Assembly (NCBI GenBank): GCA_024763295.1
Contig: JANTFU010000038.1
Coordinates: 1 to 12,341 of the forward strand
Length of the DNA: 12,341 bases
Direction of reading: 5' to 3'
Source: Anaerolineales bacterium
GTDB taxonomy: Bacteria; Chloroflexota; Anaerolineae; Anaerolineales; Villigracilaceae
Part shown: positions 6,219 to 12,341 of the stretch, piece after piece
Numbering within the stretch: position 1 is the stretch's first letter
Layout: every line of letters begins with the position of its first letter
The notes under the pieces: generated by a model
Databases searched by the model: none
Told to the model about the DNA's origin: nothing
Seen by the model: only the letters and a program-made list of their open reading frames with translations
Position numbers and translations under genes: made by a program

Positions 6219-7004
6219 ATGAAGATTCAGCAGCAGTTTGACTTGTCCGGCAAAGTTGCCTTAATCACAGGCGCATCTCGTGGAATTGGGGAGGCAATTG
6301 CTGTGGCTTACTCTCAAGCTGGTGCCAAGGTTGTGCTTACAAGTCGAAAACAAGCTGATTTGGATCGCGTTGCGCAACGTATCCATGCAGCAGGAGGCGA
6401 AGCATTCCCTCTAGCAGCACACACCGGTAATGCGGAGGCGATTTCTACTGTAGTGGAAAAAGCAACTGCCGCCTTTGACGGAATCGACATTGTCGTCAAC
6501 AACGCGGCAACCAACCCCCATTTTGGTCCGATTCTAACAGCCGACGAGAGTCATTGGGACAAGATCGTGGACGTGAATCTCAAAGGCTATTTTCGCGTCG
6601 TCAAAGCCTGCGTAGATAGCATGAAAGCACGCGGCGGAGGGAAAGTCATCAACATGGCGTCAATCGCCGGGCTGGAACCGCAGCCGATGATGGGCGTGTA
6701 TAGCGTCAGTAAAGCGGCTGTCCTCATGTTGACCAAAGTTCTCGCCGCAGAGTTGGCAGAATTTAACATTCAGGTCAATGCGATTGCGCCGGGATTCGTC
6801 AAGACCAAATTCAGCGCCGCCCTGTGGCAGAATCAGCAACTTAACGATGCCGTCATCAATACCATTCCCCAAAAGCGCATGGCGGAACCGGAAGAAATTG
6901 CCGGATTAGCCCTCTACCTAGCTGCCCCGGCATCCAGTTTTGTGACCGGTGCCATATTCAGCATTGATGGGGGACAACTGGTTGGCACATCTATTCATGT
7001 CTAA
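6219..7004 (+). CDS. Short-chain dehydrogenase/reductase (classical SDR, DHRS4-like)
   Basis: A cytoplasmic NAD(P)H-dependent carbonyl/alcohol oxidoreductase of 261 residues, normal length for a classical SDR. The cofactor motif TGASRGIG is at 17-24 and NNAA at 94-97. The catalytic tetrad is complete: Asn120, Ser148, Tyr161 and Lys165 (YSVSK). PG (191-192) and IDGG (249-252) are in place. Arg43 after the second strand (TSRKQ) suggests NADPH preference, an inference. The PGFVKTKFSAALW segment resembles DHRS4-type carbonyl reductases. It is the first gene after the promoter at 6171, and the acyl-CoA dehydrogenase follows after 207 bp on the same strand. In the proposed pathway it would interconvert 4-keto- and 4-hydroxyacyl-CoA, as LvaD does in levulinate breakdown. 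AGAGG lies 11 bases from the ATG; a two-codon ATG-CTA-TGA (6214-6222) overlaps the start. Substrate is not proven. Confidence 0.9.
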   Translation: MKIQQQFDLSGKVALITGASRGIGEAIAVAYSQAGAKVVLTSRKQADLDRVAQRIHAAGGEAFPLAAHTGNAEAISTVVEKATAAFDGIDIVVNNAATNPHFGPILTADESHWDKIVDVNLKGYFRVVKACVDSMKARGGGKVINMASIAGLEPQPMMGVYSVSKAAVLMLTKVLAAELAEFNIQVNAIAPGFVKTKFSAALWQNQQLNDAVINTIPQKRMAEPEEIAGLALYLAAPASSFVTGAIFSIDGGQLVGTSIHV

Positions 7005-7069
7005 AAAATCAACTTAGTTTCGCCTTTTTCGTGTTTACGCTCTTTGAGTTGTGAAATTAGCTTAAAGCG

Positions 7070-7122
7070 TGTTGCGTGTTGCGTATTTCGTAATGTTTTT
7101 TTGACTTACGCACCACGCAACA
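7070..7122. repeat. Inverted repeat between the SDR and acyl-CoA dehydrogenase genes
   Basis: TGTTGCGTGTTGCGTA (7070-7085) and TACGCACCACGCAACA (7107-7122) are complementary at 15 of 16 positions, with a 21-base loop. The left arm also contains the direct repeat GTGTTGC-GTGTTGC. No T-run follows the right arm, so it need not stop transcription between the two genes. It may be a repeat insertion in the operon or a processing or stability element. Confidence 0.55.
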
Positions 7123-7211
7123 AATTCGGACAAAACAAACTCTTTTCAGCTTGCTTTTAAACTTGGCGAAACTACTACACTTAACCATCCTAAGAAAATC
7201 AAGGAGACAAA

Positions 7212-8399
7212 ATGGAACCTTCATCCGAGCTAAAAAAAGTCCTTTCCACCATTCGCGAGTTCATCGAGAAAGAAATCATTCCCCTTGAACCTCTTTTTTT
7301 GAATCACCAATACGCTGAAATGATGACGCACTTGAATGAAAAGCGACAAATGGCAAAATCGCTGGGCTTTTGGCTGCCGCAAATCTCCCAAGAATACGGC
7401 GGCATGGGGCTTACGTTGGTGGAACATGGGATGGTCAGCGAGATATTGGGACGCTCCATATTGGGACATTATGCGCTCAACTGCCAAGCGCCCGATGCCG
7501 GAAATATGGAAATTCTGATTGAGCATGGAACGCCTGAACAAAAGGAAAAATATCTCCAGCCGCTTTTGGCGGGCGATATTCGCAGTTGTTTCTCGATGAC
7601 AGAGCCGGAAAACCCCGGTTCCAATCCGACATGGATGAGTACAACCGCCGTCAAAGATGGAGACGACTACATCATCAGCGGCAATAAGTGGTTTTCAACC
7701 GGCGCAGAAGGGGCAAATTTCGCTATTGTGATGGCAATTACCGACCCGAAAGCCGAAAAATATCAACGCGCCAGCCAGATTATCGTCCCGGTAGATACGT
7801 CTGGCTTCCACTTAGTGCGTAAAACATCGGTGATGGGCGAACGCGGCGCAGGTTGGGCGAGTCATTGCGAAATCACCTACGACCATGTTCGGGTACCGCA
7901 AACCAACCGCCTCGGTCCGGAAGGGAGCGGTTTCACCATAGCTCAAGAGCGGCTCGGACCGGGGCGCATCCATCACTGTATGCGCTGGATCGGCATCTGC
8001 GAACGCTCCTTCGATTTGATGTGCGAACATGCCACCCTGCGGGAAGTTGCCCCCGGACATCCCTTGGCGGAGCAGCAAACCATTCAAAACTGGATCGCCG
8101 AGTCACGCGCCGAAATCAACGCCGCCCGCCTGATGGTGTTGGATGCAGCCCATAAAATTGACCAAAAAGGACAATATGCCGCCCGCGAAGAAGTCGGACT
8201 GATCAAATTTCACGTTGCCGGAGTGCTGCAACGGGTCTTAGACCGTGCCTTGCAGACGCACGGCGCCTTAGGCGTGACCGACGAAACCCCCATCGCCTAC
8301 TGGTTCCGCCACGAACGTGCGGCTCGCATCTACGACGGCGCGGACGAGGTTCATAAGCGCTCTGTCGCTCGGAGGATTTTACGGCGCTACGCATCGTAA
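7212..8399 (+). CDS. Acyl-CoA dehydrogenase, ACAD10/11-type
   Basis: A soluble FAD enzyme of 395 residues, full length for the family. In the N-terminal helical domain PQISQEYGGMGL is at 56-67. The FAD/substrate segment CFSMTEPENPGSN is at 126-138 and ISGNKWFSTGA at 155-165. The C-terminal domain has LQTHGALGVTDETPIAYWF (347-365) and RIYDGADEVHKRSVARRIL (372-390). The family's catalytic-base position (Glu376 of MCAD, IYEGT) is Asp375 here (IYDGADEVH), matching the ADGPDEVH signature of ACAD10/ACAD11. This points to the branch that handles 4-phospho-acyl-CoA and not plain acyl-CoA oxidation. AAGGAG (7201-7206) precedes the ATG. The kinase gene starts 12 bp after the stop, so the two are almost certainly co-transcribed. 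An ordinary ACAD role remains possible. Confidence 0.9.
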   Translation: MEPSSELKKVLSTIREFIEKEIIPLEPLFLNHQYAEMMTHLNEKRQMAKSLGFWLPQISQEYGGMGLTLVEHGMVSEILGRSILGHYALNCQAPDAGNMEILIEHGTPEQKEKYLQPLLAGDIRSCFSMTEPENPGSNPTWMSTTAVKDGDDYIISGNKWFSTGAEGANFAIVMAITDPKAEKYQRASQIIVPVDTSGFHLVRKTSVMGERGAGWASHCEITYDHVRVPQTNRLGPEGSGFTIAQERLGPGRIHHCMRWIGICERSFDLMCEHATLREVAPGHPLAEQQTIQNWIAESRAEINAARLMVLDAAHKIDQKGQYAAREEVGLIKFHVAGVLQRVLDRALQTHGALGVTDETPIAYWFRHERAARIYDGADEVHKRSVARRILRRYAS

Positions 8400-8411
8400 A
8401 GGGATCATAGA

Positions 8412-9470
8412 ATGTCAACCGCTCAACATACAGATACAATTCCGGTACGCGCGGACGAAAGGCTTGATGAGGGGAAACTGGCAGCGTATCTCAACGATAA
8501 GCTCCCCGGCGCTACCCACCCGCCGATTGTACGCCAATTTGGAGGCGGCGCGGCAAATCTCACCTATCTCTTGGACTATGGCACACACCAATATGTCTTG
8601 CGCCGACCTCCGCTGGGACCAATTGCCAAATCTGCCCATGATATGGCGCGTGAATATAAGGTTTTATCCGTGCTACATCGCGCTTTCCCTTATGCGCCGC
8701 GAGCATTTATCTACTGCGATGATCCGGCAATTATTGGCGCAGATTTTTTTGTCATGGAACGCAGGCAAGGCGTTGTGGTTCGTAAATCCATACCGCAAGA
8801 ATATGCCGACACCCCCGATGCCGCCCGACGGATGAGTGAAGCCCTAGTGGATGCGCTGGCAGAATTTCACGCTATCGATTACGCGGCGCTGGGCTTGGAG
8901 GACTTGGGCGAGCCGAATGGTTTTATCACCAGACAGATTGAAGGTTGGTACAAGCGTTGGCAGACTGCCAAAACCGAGGAAGTCGCAGAGATGGAATCCA
9001 TATATCGCTGGTTGAAATCGAATCAGCCCGCCGCTTCTGCGGCATCTCTGGTTCATAATGATTACAAGCTGGATAACGTCATGTTTGATGCAGCCGATCC
9101 CCGCAAGGTGGTGGCTATCTTTGATTGGGATATGTGTACGTTGGGAGACCCGCTCAATGATTTGGGCGCGCTGCTCACTTATTGGGTAGACCCGACCGAT
9201 CCGCCCTACTTCCGCTCGATGGCGATGATGCCCCTCGACGCGGGCTTTATGACGCGCAAAGAACTGGTGGAACGCTATGCAGCCCAAAGCGGGCGACCGA
9301 TCCATGACATTAATTTCTATCACGCCCTGGGTTTATTCCGCCTGACCGTGATCATTGCCCAAATTTATATCCGCTACCATCGCGGGCAGACTCAAGATCA
9401 GCGTTTTGCCGCGCTGGGCAGGATGATCCCGCTCATGGCACAAGCGGCGCTTGAAGTGTCGCAAAAATAA
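8412..9470 (+). CDS. APH-fold phosphotransferase, ACAD10/11 N-terminal type
   Basis: A 352-residue kinase-like protein of the aminoglycoside phosphotransferase/choline kinase fold. The nucleotide loop FGGGAANLTY is at 43-52. VLRRPPLGP (62-70) followed by AHDMAREYKVL (75-85) is the hallmark of the ACAD10/11 N-terminal family; Arg64 stands where many kinases have Lys, as I recall is usual in this group. The catalytic loop is LVHNDYKLDN (213-222), with Asp217 as base and Asn222 as metal ligand. The DFG-equivalent is FDWDMCTLGDPLND (237-250), with Asp238. The likely substrate is a 4-hydroxyacyl-CoA, whose phosphorylation prepares elimination by the neighbouring dehydrogenase. In P. putida LvaA acts with LvaB; no LvaB-like gene is recognised here. 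It is not an antibiotic-resistance gene. AAGGGAT lies 6-7 bases before the ATG. Confidence 0.88.
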   Translation: MSTAQHTDTIPVRADERLDEGKLAAYLNDKLPGATHPPIVRQFGGGAANLTYLLDYGTHQYVLRRPPLGPIAKSAHDMAREYKVLSVLHRAFPYAPRAFIYCDDPAIIGADFFVMERRQGVVVRKSIPQEYADTPDAARRMSEALVDALAEFHAIDYAALGLEDLGEPNGFITRQIEGWYKRWQTAKTEEVAEMESIYRWLKSNQPAASAASLVHNDYKLDNVMFDAADPRKVVAIFDWDMCTLGDPLNDLGALLTYWVDPTDPPYFRSMAMMPLDAGFMTRKELVERYAAQSGRPIHDINFYHALGLFRLTVIIAQIYIRYHRGQTQDQRFAALGRMIPLMAQAALEVSQK

Positions 9471-9667
9471 TCAGCACTGAGCGTAAGCCATCAAATGCTC
9501 TTATAGAAAATATGTGAAAGCTAACACAATACAACTCACGAGCGGGGCAACGACCAACGGGAAACGGGTCATCGAAGGATGGTGTTCTCAACAAAACCAC
9601 TCTTCGACTGCGAACGTCACATCCTCAACTACGCATCTGGAATTGCGCGAGTGTCAACGCCGCCGAA
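9471..9667. other. Non-coding gap after the kinase gene
   Basis: No supported gene, promoter or strong terminator is seen. A 45-codon frame (9579-9716, plus) has only a GAAGG one base from its ATG and no recognisable product. The stretch may be the further decayed part of the ComM-like remnant to its right. Confidence 0.4.
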
Positions 9668-9790
9668 ACTGAGCCGAGACGGGCTAACTACGATTTGCAG
9701 GGAGCAAGGGCATTGACGTCCCGAACCCGAAAAATATCCACAAGGGCAGAGATACGCACAAGTGGACTGTGAGCCGAAAAAGGTAAGGTT
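9668..9790 (-). pseudogene. Remnant of a ComM/YifB (Mg-chelatase-like AAA+) gene
   Basis: The minus-strand translation contains LTFFGS, then CPCGYFSGSGRQCPCS (9748-9701), then QIVVSPSRLS. ComM proteins have LTFPA...NPCPCGYxGDPxRxCxCSP-Q-I...RLSGPLLDRID. The spacing CPCG-x(6)-R-x-C-x-C-S is identical. The stretch before CPCG is two residues shorter and the one before QI one shorter. After RLS the similarity is lost and stops soon appear. There is no start codon, Walker A or Walker B here, so this is a fragment of about 40 codons from the middle of a gene of about 500 codons. Its upstream end touches the cupin stop codon. I saw it by pattern memory; chance resemblance of a Cys-rich frame is possible. 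Confidence 0.5.
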
Positions 9791-9792
9791 TG

Positions 9793-10146
9793 CTATTCGC
9801 AAATTTTTGTCACGTCCGGTTTGTTGGGCACGAGGCACATGAAGACAAAGGATTCGTCGCCGATGGTTTCATAAGAGTGCTTCAAGCCGGCGGGGATGTA
9901 GAGCACGGAATCTTTGGCTACTTCGTGGACTTCGTCGCCGAGCACGACGCGCCCGCGCCCGCTGAGAACGAGTTGTTCATGCTCAACTTCGTTGGTGTGC
10001 AGGGGCATTGATCCGCCCGGTTTCATTTCGATGCGGCGCATGGCGAAATGCGGCGCTTCATCAGATGAAATCAAGACCTGAATGGTGGTGTCTTTGGCGG
10101 CGGTGATGGGGGTCGGTTCGACATCAGAAAATTGTTTGACGGGCAT
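9793..10146 (-). CDS. Small single-domain cupin protein
   Basis: A 117-residue cytoplasmic protein consisting of one cupin barrel. Motif 1 is PGGSMPLHTNEVEHEQLVLSG (43-63) in two steps: His50 is followed by His56 and Glu57, with the usual Gly at the turn (SGRG). Motif 2 is YIPAGLKHSYE (83-93), with His90. These residues would bind a metal ion. Cupins of this size may be isomerases, dioxygenases or small sensors, and nothing here decides among them. A strong Shine-Dalgarno AAAGGAG lies 5 bases before the ATG. The upstream lipoprotein gene on the same strand ends 51 bp away, so co-transcription with recF and the lipoprotein is possible. Confidence 0.85.
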   Translation of the reverse strand: MPVKQFSDVEPTPITAAKDTTIQVLISSDEAPHFAMRRIEMKPGGSMPLHTNEVEHEQLVLSGRGRVVLGDEVHEVAKDSVLYIPAGLKHSYETIGDESFVFMCLVPNKPDVTKICE

Positions 10147-10163
10147 TTTTACTCCTTTGTTGT

Positions 10164-10192
10164 AAGGTTAAAGGTTTGAAGGTTGGAAGGTT
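10164..10192. repeat. Four AAGGTT repeats
   Basis: AAGGTT occurs four times in 29 bases (at 10164, 10171, 10179 and 10187), spaced 7-8 bases. It fills the short gap between the lipoprotein stop and the cupin Shine-Dalgarno. It may be slippage-derived filler or a binding array; nothing else supports a function. Confidence 0.45.
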
Positions 10193-10197
10193 ATAAA

Positions 10198-11379
10198 TCA
10201 GTCCCAAGGATGAGGAACGGTTGGGTTATAAATCCCGACAAAGGTAATTTCATTCGTAGATTTAGAAAAGTCGGGGGCGAATTGTGTGATCCACGAACCG
10301 CTAAAATATGAATAATAAGGTGGAATGCCGCGATAAGGGTCTCCTTTTTCTTGAGAGGGGTCAAAAAAGACTATGTGCGTTTCGGTACCACAGCCCCCTC
10401 CCGCCAGATGAATTGTTATCCCATTTGGGAGCCAGGCAATAGGGGTATAGTGACCAATTCCTCCATCAAATAGCCTTTCCTTGGATTTGCTTTCAATATC
10501 AAAAATTTTGGGAACCATTACGCCATCTAGCAAAAATTGTGAAGCATCAGGGGTCCAAAGAAATGCCGTGTTTGAGACTACTTCTAAATTTATGAGTTTA
10601 GGTAGAGTTTGTTGAAGATCAATAATATAAAGATTACAAGAAAATACTTCTTCACCTCCGCAGAAGGCAAGGCGCACGTCGCTTGGCGACCATTGAGGAT
10701 GCCAACTATTCTCAACCTCATAAGCGCTTATGGGATTCGGTTTTTCCCCACGCTCTGTATTCCATGTATGTACATGACATTCACGATGATGGTTCTGGTC
10801 GTATTCGGTGCATTGAGTGAAGGCAATCTGTTGGGCATTATATGACCATGACAAAGGTGTATTGATAAGAAAGCCTTCTGGAGCTAAATATCTCTCGATC
10901 TCTTTTGCTTTTCCATAATCAAAAATAATCATTTCTGTCCCTTTGTTATTTTTTACAAGAAAAGCAAGAAGCGTTTTTTCTGGTGCAACTTCAACAGATT
11001 TAATTTCTCCCGTAACAGAATACAACACCAAGATATCATCAGTTTCACGGTCATAAATCAATAAATTAGATATATCCCCTTTCCTTTCAACTACAAAAAA
11101 TTTCTGTCCGTCAGGGGTAAATCTTGGCAAGTTATAATCGCCTACCAAAATTTGTTGCAAATTTTCCCCATTTATATTGAAGGTAAAAATTCCCCTTTCT
11201 TTAGGCTGGGGCGTTAGTGTTGGTACAGGTGTAATCGTTGGTGTTCGTGTTGGGGTTAATGTTGGCGACGGCGTTGCCGAAGGAAGTAATGTAGGTGTTG
11301 GGATGGGTGTTATGGGTTTGCAGGCGGTTAAAAGAAAAATGCCAAGTACAATGAGCCAAATCCATTTTGATTTCATCAT
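10198..11379 (-). CDS. Predicted lipoprotein with Pro/Thr stalk and TolB-like propeller
   Basis: A lipid-anchored protein of 393 residues. The signal peptide IWLIVLGIFLLTAC ends at Cys20 in a perfect LTAC lipobox. Residues about 21-58 are a (P/S)T-rich stalk made of short TPT/SPT units. Propeller blades are visible as PRFTPDGQKFFVVER (85-99), PLSWSYNAQQIAFTQ, PQWSPSDVRLAFCGG and FLWTPDASQFLL. The ATG at 11379 overlaps the recF stop as ATGA. A second in-frame ATG at 11376 is better spaced (about 5 bases) from AGGGA and may be the true start. The coding sequence is strikingly AT-rich next to GC-rich recF, suggesting a different history. Function is unknown; a surface binding or scaffold role is inference. 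Confidence 0.85.
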   Translation of the reverse strand: MMKSKWIWLIVLGIFLLTACKPITPIPTPTLLPSATPSPTLTPTRTPTITPVPTLTPQPKERGIFTFNINGENLQQILVGDYNLPRFTPDGQKFFVVERKGDISNLLIYDRETDDILVLYSVTGEIKSVEVAPEKTLLAFLVKNNKGTEMIIFDYGKAKEIERYLAPEGFLINTPLSWSYNAQQIAFTQCTEYDQNHHRECHVHTWNTERGEKPNPISAYEVENSWHPQWSPSDVRLAFCGGEEVFSCNLYIIDLQQTLPKLINLEVVSNTAFLWTPDASQFLLDGVMVPKIFDIESKSKERLFDGGIGHYTPIAWLPNGITIHLAGGGCGTETHIVFFDPSQEKGDPYRGIPPYYSYFSGSWITQFAPDFSKSTNEITFVGIYNPTVPHPWD

Positions 11380-12341
11380 CTTCCCTTATTGACCGTCCCG
11401 TTGACTACATTCCACACTTCCGCATTCTCCACAAAATTTTCGGTGAAAAGACCAAGATCGGTTGTTGTGAGCAGAGATTGCTCGGCTTTGCCGAGATATT
11501 GAAGCAGGTCGGCGCGGCGTTGCGGGTCAAGTTCTGCCATCACTTCGTCGAGCAGGATGACGGGATATTCGCCGGAGCGGGCTTTCATCCAGTCCACTTC
11601 GGCGAGTTTGAGCGAGAGTAGGGCGGTGCGCATCTGTCCGCGCGAGCCGTAGTCGCCGAGGTCGATGGCATTGGCGAGGAAACGCAACTCGTCGCGGTGG
11701 GGACCAATCGTGGTCACGCCGCGCGCGATCTCTTCGGCGCGGATGGCTTTCAGGGCGGCGAGAAAACCTTCTTTAATGGAACCAAGCTCAAGGTGCGAGC
11801 GATCCGCAGGGGCGGTCATTTTTAGGGCGAGTTGATTGTCAGGGCTGGGCAGCGGGTCGAAGGCGGGACGATAATCCAGTCGCAAGACTTCTGCGCCATG
11901 CGTCAACTCGTGATGGATGCGGGCAGCGAAGGCTTCCAATTCGCGGATGGCTTGAATGCGCCACAGGATTAGTTTTGCGCCCCGATCGGCGACGGTTTCG
12001 TCCCAGTAAAAAAGTTGGTCGGGGTCGCCGCCGCGCTCGGCAAGCTGCTTAAGCAAGGCGTTGCGCTGTGTGATGGCTTGGGCATATTCGCTAAGCGTGC
12101 GCGCGTAGGCGGGGACAATTTGCGCGAGGGTCTGATTGAGATAGCGACGCCGATTATCGGGACCGCCCTCGACGATTTGGGACATCTGCGGGACGAAGAG
12201 CACGGCGTTAAAGCTGCCGATGATCTCACTTGCTGGACGCTTGATACCGTCTAGGAGCAGTTCTTTGCGGAGACGCATGCCCCGTTGAACGCCGACCGGT
12301 TCAAAGATGAGGCGTACTTCGAGTTTGTGCCGCGCCCCGGC
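11376..12341 (-). CDS. recF: RecF, DNA repair/replication ATPase (3' part; 5' end outside window)
   Basis: RecF is an SMC-like ATPase that loads RecA at gaps with RecO and RecR. The reading frame runs open to the window edge, giving 321 visible residues; about 70 N-terminal residues with the Walker A loop are missing. The visible start EVRLIFEPVGVQRGMRLRK precedes the family's LFVPQM...IVEGGPDNRRRYLN region, followed by QRNALLKQL and FYWDETVADRGAKLI. The ABC signature region is SRGQMRTALLSLKLAE and the Walker B is YPVILLDEVMAELDPQRR. The C-terminus has SLLTTTD. The residue after PQ in LFVPQM is Met where many RecFs have Asp (PED/PQD). An ATG at 12278 is internal, because RecF similarity continues before it. 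The stop overlaps the next gene's ATG, indicating translational coupling. Confidence 0.92.
   Translation of the reverse strand, partial: AGARHKLEVRLIFEPVGVQRGMRLRKELLLDGIKRPASEIIGSFNAVLFVPQMSQIVEGGPDNRRRYLNQTLAQIVPAYARTLSEYAQAITQRNALLKQLAERGGDPDQLFYWDETVADRGAKLILWRIQAIRELEAFAARIHHELTHGAEVLRLDYRPAFDPLPSPDNQLALKMTAPADRSHLELGSIKEGFLAALKAIRAEEIARGVTTIGPHRDELRFLANAIDLGDYGSRGQMRTALLSLKLAEVDWMKARSGEYPVILLDEVMAELDPQRRADLLQYLGKAEQSLLTTTDLGLFTENFVENAEVWNVVNGTVNKGR

Noticed and set aside
8317..8835. 172-codon frame overlapping the ACAD and kinase genes
   Set aside because: Both overlapping genes show clear family motifs through this region, so this is an out-of-frame shadow.
8412..9470. Aminoglycoside resistance gene
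   Set aside because: The VLRRPP and AHDMAREY motifs, together with the adjoining ACAD gene, place it in the ACAD10/11 kinase group instead.
9579..9716. Plus-strand 45-codon frame
   Set aside because: Its Shine-Dalgarno abuts the ATG, it has no recognisable product, and it runs antisense to the ComM-like remnant.
10164..10192. CRISPR or iteron-like array
   Set aside because: The AAGGTT units are only 6 bases long with 1-2 base spacers and too few copies; low-complexity sequence.

Overview
The window looks like a chromosomal segment of an uncultured Chloroflexota bacterium, most likely Anaerolineae. This is inferred from gene style, not from a marker gene: there are five predicted lipoproteins, several with Thr/Pro-rich stalks followed by Ig-like or TolB-like domains, and the intergenic spaces are full of diverse palindromic repeats. 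The base composition is mixed: the lipoprotein genes are AT-richer, while recF and the metabolic genes are GC-richer.

Left part (1-5760, plus strand): four predicted lipoprotein genes. The first carries Ig-like domains around a Thr/Pro linker. The second and third are a tandem paralogous pair that also share about 90 bp of upstream leader, so the duplication included the control region. The fourth is a lipoprotein with a WD40-like/TolB-type propeller. The spaces between them hold large nested inverted repeats and one strong terminator-like hairpin.

Middle (6171-9470, plus strand): an apparent catabolic operon behind an extended -10 promoter. Its genes are a DHRS4-like short-chain dehydrogenase, an acyl-CoA dehydrogenase of the ACAD10/11 type and an APH-fold kinase of the ACAD10/11 N-terminal type. 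Kinase and dehydrogenase are fused in animal ACAD10 and ACAD11 but are separate adjacent genes here. By analogy with ACAD10/11 and the levulinate (Lva) pathway of Pseudomonas putida, the likely job is degradation of 4-hydroxy (or 4-keto) acyl-CoAs. The carbonyl would be reduced to the alcohol, the alcohol phosphorylated, and the phosphate eliminated to give an enoyl-CoA for beta-oxidation. No acyl-CoA ligase is visible in the window.

Right part (9471-12341, minus strand): reading leftward from the window edge are the 3' part of recF, a TolB-like lipoprotein gene overlapping the recF stop codon, and a small cupin gene. Beyond the cupin stop lies a short decayed stretch whose minus-strand translation keeps the Cys-rich signature of ComM/YifB (Mg-chelatase-like) proteins, so I read it as a pseudogene fragment.

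No rRNA, tRNA, CRISPR array, transposase or phage gene was seen.
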